Origin: Amyelois transitella
Lineage: Eukaryota > Arthropoda > Insecta > Lepidoptera > Pyralidae
Direction: 5' to 3'
Length of the DNA: 64,000 nt
Assembly: GCF_032362555.1 (NCBI RefSeq)
Contig: NC_083517.1
Location: forward strand, 2,128,001 to 2,192,000
This document shows, in pieces, positions 58,217 to 64,000 of the stretch (the first letter of the stretch is position 1; every line of letters begins with the position of its first letter). The notes beneath the pieces were generated by a model. It saw only the letters and a list, made by a program, of their open reading frames with translations, did not search any database and was not told where the DNA came from. Made by a program: the position numbers and the translations under genes.

Positions 58217-58792
58217 TAACTCCTTAAGATTAAAACGCCAATCCCGTTATTACCGTTCCCTTGAGATTTCTGGAAAATCCTCTCCTACATAATCCTAGTA
58301 GATTACCTATAAGAATTTTTATCTTAACGTATTTCGGCTCGAAGTCCCGTTAAAGTGGAGAAGCAGAGAAGGCATGTACAGTTCACCGCATATCAAGTTA
58401 CCCCGTAAAAGTAACTCTATGACGCGGTAATAAGAATTTTTTTTGCTGACTACAAATCTGGGGGTATTATGTACTAATAAGAGCAATGATAAGGCAACTT
58501 GTAAAAGACGGATTTATTTATCTTAATACAGACGATTATTATATATATCTTTGACATATTCTTTGATTCCTTATTTTAATTGGAACATGGCACATAACTA
58601 TAATAGTGAATATTTATATTGCACAGTCGCCTGCAGAGAATCTTGAACCCCTATAGTTTTGGTTTGTACGAAAAGAGGGTTTCGTTTTTCTCTAAAGTAC
58701 ATAGTATCCGGAGTATAAGTTTGGTTAAATGAGAGGCGCACTATCTCGCGTCTTTTTGAGGTAATCTTTATTTGGTGACATTTTAATGGAAG
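58217..58792. other. spacer before the BEL/Pao region
   Basis: AT-rich; no feature recognised apart from the edge of the retrotransposon sequence. Confidence 0.35.
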
Positions 58793-59601
58793 TGTTAGCG
58801 ACGGCCACGCTGCTAACCTTTTTGGTTCGGCGCCATAGTTTTATGTTTTTATGAGATTTTGTAGTGCAGAATAAAATATGTATAAATTGTTTAGGAAGTA
58901 ACCATAATGTATATAAATGTAAAAAACTCGATGTTTGTAAAATATGTCATGCTCGTCATCACTCTCTTTTACACAATGTCACACTCTCTGTAAATAATCA
59001 TAAGTACACTAAACCTCACATGAAAGCAGGTCATATATTCTCAAAAAATGAAAACAATTACGAGCTATCCGATCTGCATTCAAACCAAGTAATACTACCG
59101 ACAGCATTAGTGTATTCAAAGTCCAGCACTGGAGAGATTAAAACTAGTAGGGCATTAATAGATCAAGGTTCTCAGTGCTCATTTGTAACCGAAGATACAG
59201 TTCGTAAACTAGGCCTCAAAAAGTTTCCTGTCCGCGAATGTATAGGTGGACTGGGAAACAGTACCGCGACAAAGGTTAACCACATGGTTAAATTAACTAT
59301 AGGATCTAGGGTTGATCAAAACTGTAATTTACATATTAGCGCATATGTTTTAGACAATATAACAACATTGCCACAACGGAATATTAATGCGCATTTAAAT
59401 AATTTTAATTGGATGCAGAAAAATGGGCTTCAGTTAGCTGATTCAATGTTTTATGAAATTAATCATCATTCAAATAAAATAGACCTCTTGTTAGGAGCAA
59501 ACATTTATAGTTCAATTATAAAACCTGGTATAATCAAGAGCCCTACCGGTTCTATGTTAGCTCAAAATACCGTTTTTGGGTGGATCATATCAGGCACTTA
59601 A
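58793..59601 (+). mobile_element. BEL/Pao fragment (LTR start plus zinc-knuckle and protease part)
   Basis: A fossil LTR retrotransposon piece in plus orientation. The first 60 bp or so equal the start of the LTR at 60985-61102. Internal gag/pol text follows directly: zinc-knuckle block ICINCLGSNHNVYKC and a retropepsin-like block with the motif ALIDQGSQCSF. Fragmentary and broken, with perhaps two or more breaks; related to but clearly different from the minus-strand copy next to it. Confidence 0.75.
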
Positions 59602-59937
59602 ATATCTTATTCATAATTATATCAATTCTCTTGTGTTTCTTATTTTATTGTATTTCAGAACTTGTTATTTGTTGAACTTTGTAAATATTACTTTTATATA
59701 ACTTTTAAACAAATTATTTTGACAGACACTCCTTTTTGTAATAAGGACATCCTCAATGATGTCCTTGGCGGGCGGTATGTTTGGAAATAAGCAACCTCTT
59801 TATGTTTGCAACTGGCCACAAATAAAAAAAGAGATTTTTAGACAGAACATAAATAAAAAAGTGACGATCGATATACAAGTTGAAAAGCAAATTGTTAACA
59901 TATAGATCCCGTTGTATTTAATGTATAATGTAATTGT
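59602..59937. other. junction between two inverted BEL/Pao fragments
   Basis: AT-rich. It contains 'TTGGCGGGCGGTATGTT', which looks like the purine-rich tract and LTR start of another BEL-type element. No coding text. Confidence 0.4.
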
Positions 59938-60984
59938 TTAGATTGAACTATAAATATTTGCACCAAGTAATACATCAATTTTATTTGAAAGGTTAAACTT
60001 TGGGTCAGCAAGATAATATTCCTTGCCTTTTAACCACGTTAAATCATTTGTACATATATTAATGTCCTGATCTGGTATCGTACTTATATCATCTAAAACA
60101 TAAGCGGTAAAATTTAATTTACATTTTTGATCTATTCTAGAGCTAACAGATAGTTGAACCATATGGTTTACTTTTGTCGCGGTGCCAGCGCCTAGCCCGC
60201 TGACAGATTCCCGCACTGGTATCCTTTCGAGGCCCAGACGATGTACCGTATCACTGGTTATAAAGGAGCACTGTGAACCTTGATCGATTAAAGCCCTTGT
60301 AACTTGAAACTCTCCGGTGTCAGACTTAGCACACACTAGTGCTGTTGGTAACAAAGTTTGGTTTGTCTGTATTTGCCGTGGTTTTCTAGTATTTATTAAC
60401 AAACCAGTTGGTCGTGTGGAATAAAATGTCGGCATCTTTTCAGTATTTTCTGATTTCGTAACATTATGTAACAGAGAATGATGACGATCATTACATATTT
60501 GACAATTTCTATTACTTCTACAATTATATATATTGTGATTGCTACCTAAGCAATTAATGCATATGTTATTCTTATCTACAAACTTATGTTTACTTTGTAA
60601 GGATATTTTTGAAAACTTTTTACAGAAACACAGCTTGTGAAACTCTGAACAATATTCACATCGCAATTTAGGAATGCGCATTTTAGTGGCAATCATGGAC
60701 TTTAGTATTGTATGGCTAGGTGAATAAATAGACTGACTACCACTGATTGCTTGAGTTCACTTCGCAGTTTAGGCATAGATATTAGTTCGTGGGATGTGTT
60801 TATCATACACATCGTTGCATACTGGTCGACCGATTCATTTTTTTCTGATTTAACTAAAAGAGGAATCTCACCATAATCCTGGCGCAACTCTTCCTTGGCA
60901 CTGCGTGGTTTCCGTTTGCGCGATGTAGGGGGAGTGCGAAACATTTTACCAGCCTTTTCCAAATTCGGCTCAAGGACCACAAAA
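59938..60984 (-). mobile_element. BEL/Pao internal fragment: gag end, zinc knuckles, protease
   Basis: Fossil in minus orientation, starting right after the LTR at 60985-61102. Parts: a gag stretch (LEPNLEKAGKMFRTPPTS), zinc knuckles (ICINCLGSNHNIYNC, CQICNDRHHSLLHN) and a retropepsin-like protease with ALIDQGSQCSF and LLGANIYSS. It is truncated towards 59938 and broken in about one or two further places. Related at protein level to the plus-strand fragment at 58793-59601. Confidence 0.8.
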
Positions 60985-61102
60985 TGTAACCGACAGAGGC
61001 ACTGGTAGAGGCTGGATCAATGTCATTTATTTTTCTTTTCTCATAAAAACATAAAACTATGGCGCCGAACCAAAAAGGTTAGCAGCGTGGCCGTCGCTAA
61101 CA
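60985..61102 (-). mobile_element. BEL/Pao LTR, 118 bp, shared by two element parts
   Basis: Minus-strand TGTTAGCGACGG ... CGGTTACA, with TG/CA ends and an internal AATAAA. A purine tract (GGGGGGAAAA, minus strand) sits just upstream at the pol side, marking it as the 3' LTR of the pol-bearing element. The gag fragment continues on its other side. Confidence 0.65.
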
Positions 61103-64000
61103 TTTTCCCCCCTAGTATCCTCATAGAGGATACTCAGTCCTTAACCAAAAGAGGCCACGCGAGCAGCCGGTCGCTTTATCACACCCGCTCCAGTCCTAAC
61201 GTCGACTACCCTAACTCTACCATCTGCACCTGGGTAAACTTGTTCTATAATCCCCTTTGGCCAGGTGTTACGCGGAGATGATGGATCAACTACTAAAACT
61301 AAATCTCCAACTTTTAATTGCAACCCCTCTTGGGTCCATTTACGTCTAGGCAAGAGCTCGGGTAACACTTCTTTAACCCACCGACTCCAAAAAAGATCCG
61401 TAAGCCGTTGCGCCATGCGCCATTGCTTCCCAAGGCACAGATCTCCATCACTAAATACTCCGGGCGAAGGTAGATTAGAGGAGCTTCCTAGTAAAAAATG
61501 ATTAGGCGTAAGAGCCTCTTTGCTTTTAGGGTCTACTGACACGTGTGTTAAAGGTCTGCTGTTAATAATGTTTTCTATTTCAGTGAGAAAAGTTGAAAGA
61601 ACTTCAACTCGTGGCGCTCTCTCTTTGAGCACAACTTTTAATGACGTTTTAACACTGCGAATAAGACGCTCCCAGGCGCCACCCATATGCGGACTTGCCG
61701 GAGGATTAAAACGCCAATTCACATTTCTGTTGAGAGCTTCCAATGCAAGTTCAGTCCTGTCAATTTCTTGAAAACTTCGTCGCAGCTCAGCATCCGCTCC
61801 TCTCAAATTTGTTCCGTTGTCGGATAGAATGGTTTGGGGCCAACCACGTCTAGCAGCCATGCGTCTTAAAGCCATAATAAGTGAGTCAGTTGTCAGAGAA
61901 TCAACAATTTCAATATGCACGGCACGAACTGTAAGACACGTAAAAAGAACGCCATATCGTTTCGGTCTCTGACGACCGACCGTTACCTCTATTGGGCCAA
62001 ATAGATCTACCCCACAAACTGTGAAGGGGCGTTTGTGATGCGTCAGTCGCTCCTCAGGTAGATCGCCGAGTCTCGGAGGCACAGGCTTCGCCTTTCGTAT
62101 TCTGCAAACCAGACATTGTGAGGCCACAGTACGCACAGTTGGTCTCAAATTTAATACCCAATATTTTTGTCGAAGCTCGTTCACTACCAATTCATTATAA
62201 GAATGCTGTGCTTGGACATGATAGTTTTTTACTATCAATCGTGACAAGTGATTTCGTCCGTCTAAAATAATAGGATTTTTAGCATTTGCTTGTACTTCTT
62301 TAACAGCGCCAATGCGCCCACCAACGCGTAGAAGACCATCGCTGTCCAAGTACGGAGTGAGATCTCGCAGTCGACTATCCCGTTTCAAGGGCTTATTTTC
62401 TTGTAAGCAATGTATTTCGTCACTAAACGATTGCATTTGGGCATTTCGTAATAATAATCCTTCTGCTTTGTTTATTACTTCGCTGTCAATTTCAACTTTT
62501 TTCTTTCTACACTTTTCTATGAATAATAAAACAGAAGCAGCACTACGTAGCAGCCGCAACCAACATGAAAACCGTTGCGGATCAGGAACAGGAGAGCTAG
62601 TCGTCTCATAAACTTCACTTGACACAACTTGTATTTTTTCCAGGATTTCATCACAAATGACATCTTTATTCACAGGGTCTATTGGCCAGCAATCAAGTCC
62701 TTGGTGCAAAAAAAGAGGACCGGTAAACCATAGAGAATCATTTTCCAAGATGTGATCGTGCTTCTTAGAGGCAAGGTCAGCTGGGTTACATCCTGAAGGA
62801 ACGTAGTTCCATTCGGAAATAGTGGATGTATTACATATCTCGCCTAACCTATTTGCAATAAATGGCTTATACTTTTTATTTTCATTTCTAATCCAATGTA
62901 AGACTGTTGTTGAATCAGTCCAATAAAATGTTTTATCAACTTTAAAACGATGCTCTGATTTGATTGTGTCTGCTAGTCGGCAACCTAATAATGCGCCTTG
63001 TAATTCAAGCCTCGGGATTGTGACTCCCTTAATCGGCGCTAAACGGCTTTTACTGGCAACAAAGGAGACTTGCACTGAGCCATCACTATTTTCTTTACGC
63101 CAGTAAGCGACTGCAGCATACGCGGATGGCGATGCATCACAAAACAAATGAAGTTGCAATGTGTATAGGGCTGCTGTGTCAGCGCGGGTCTGGGCCCCCG
63201 ATGCAGCGCTATAAGGACTAACTCTAAAGTACCATCGTGGTATAGAAATGCGATTCAAAGTCTGCAGTTGCTCTAACCAATTACGAAAAGAAGTAAACAT
63301 TTCATCTGAAACAGGCTCATCCCATTTTATGTCACTTTTCCATGTTTCTTGCATAATAATTTTACCTTGAATGATAAATGGCCCAAGAAATCCGTGAACA
63401 TCATAAATTGACATGATAATTCGTAATAATTCACGTTTAGTAGGCTTTCTTTCCTTCTCAAAAACTTCGTGCGGGATGCGTTTGAATGACAAATCAAAAC
63501 CTAGCATATCAGTAGCAGGATACCAAAGAAGACCGAGTGTTCGTTCAGACTGACCTTCAATGTTGAATTTGACGGCTTTCTCGTTGAGGGTTTCCTTTGG
63601 CGTACCTCTTAGAACATCGACGCTATTACTAAGCCAATTTCGCATAAGAAAGCCTCCTTGTTGGTTTATGTACAAAATATCATTTACCATTTTAACAGCG
63701 GAAGAAACATCAGGCAAACTGTCAATGTAATCGTCCATATATTGGTTCTTCCTAATGGCCTGAACAGCGTCAGGAAATTCCTTTTCAAACCGTTCTGTGT
63801 TCTTAAACTGATTAACATATTGCGCAACAAAAGGAGAACAGTTGGCACCGAATATAAGGGAAGTCATCACATATTTCTTGACTGGCTCTGACGTATTTTC
63901 TCTCCACAAAAATCGAAATGCATTCATATCTTCTTTACGTATTTTAATACGTAAAAACATATCTTTTATGTCACCTATGACACCAACAGGATTTTCGCGA
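61103..64000 (-). mobile_element. BEL/Pao retrotransposon, pol part (RT end, RNase H, integrase), cut by the window edge
   Basis: A reading frame of more than 939 codons (61141 to beyond 63960) on the minus strand. It continues past the right edge: the last bases still encode ENPVGVIGDIKDMFLRIKI, the usual text before the RT core. In order: the end of reverse transcriptase (ANCSPFVAQYVN, QYMDDYIDSL), RNase H (HLFCDASPSAYAAVAYW, FYWTDSTTVLHWI), a zinc-binding H-C region with CLVCRIRKAK, and integrase (GVDLFGPIEV, LSDNGTNLRGAD, HMGGAWERLIRSVK). The part inside the window looks whole, so the copy is probably young; its 5' half is out of view. Confidence 0.9.

Noticed and set aside
61087-62611. 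Several plus-strand frames of 64-99 codons across the right end
   Set aside because: All are shadows of the long minus-strand pol frame of the BEL/Pao element.

Overview
The window looks like nuclear DNA of a moth or butterfly (Lepidoptera). The genes are split by GT-AG introns. Introns and spacers are AT-rich and full of a SINE-like repeat typical of Lepidoptera (recognisable by a 'CCTTGCGGGGTAGACAGAGC' core), of a tRNA-derived SINE and of LINE 3' tails. The conserved genes are clearly insect-like. All gene models were built by hand from splice signals and reading frame; every multi-exon model below closes to a whole number of codons.

Layout, left to right. 1-3700: no gene recognised, one old LTR fragment. 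3710-7276 (+): a seven-exon malate dehydrogenase-like gene whose catalytic Asp and His are both replaced, so probably a pseudoenzyme. 7277-12300: repeat-rich spacer. 13021-20532 (+): a ninaB-type carotenoid oxygenase with all four iron-binding histidines. 21476-22465 (-): a single-exon retinol dehydrogenase-like SDR, convergent with it; together they could make retinal and interconvert retinal and retinol. 24015-28530 (+): DMAP1 (TIP60/SWR1-type chromatin complexes). 29014-29723 (-): FCF1/UTP24, a PIN nuclease of the SSU processome. 30457-40892 (+): exocyst subunit EXOC3/Sec6. 44114-53152 (+) and 53446-57736 (-): two convergent paralogous two-Ig-domain surface proteins with the same intron phases. 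58793-64000: BEL/Pao LTR retrotransposon material in both orientations, with a pol reading frame running off the right edge.

The most striking features lie in EXOC3. A 73-bp unit is repeated 30 times, apparently without any difference, across the 3' end of exon 7 and its splice donor. An 89-bp unit is repeated 24 times across the end of the last exon and its stop codon. Both arrays start in GC-rich coding sequence and carry the exon boundary (splice donor or stop) into every copy. They are either very young minisatellites or assembly artefacts; long reads would decide.

Other points of note: five long perfect hairpins of unrelated sequence, a 1,152-bp terminal-inverted-repeat element filled with CGCCC-type motifs inside an Ig-gene intron, a Ty3/Gypsy LTR with a tRNA-Trp primer site inserted in a SINE with a 4-bp target duplication, a GC-AG intron in ninaB, and an FCF1 first coding exon that holds only the ATG.
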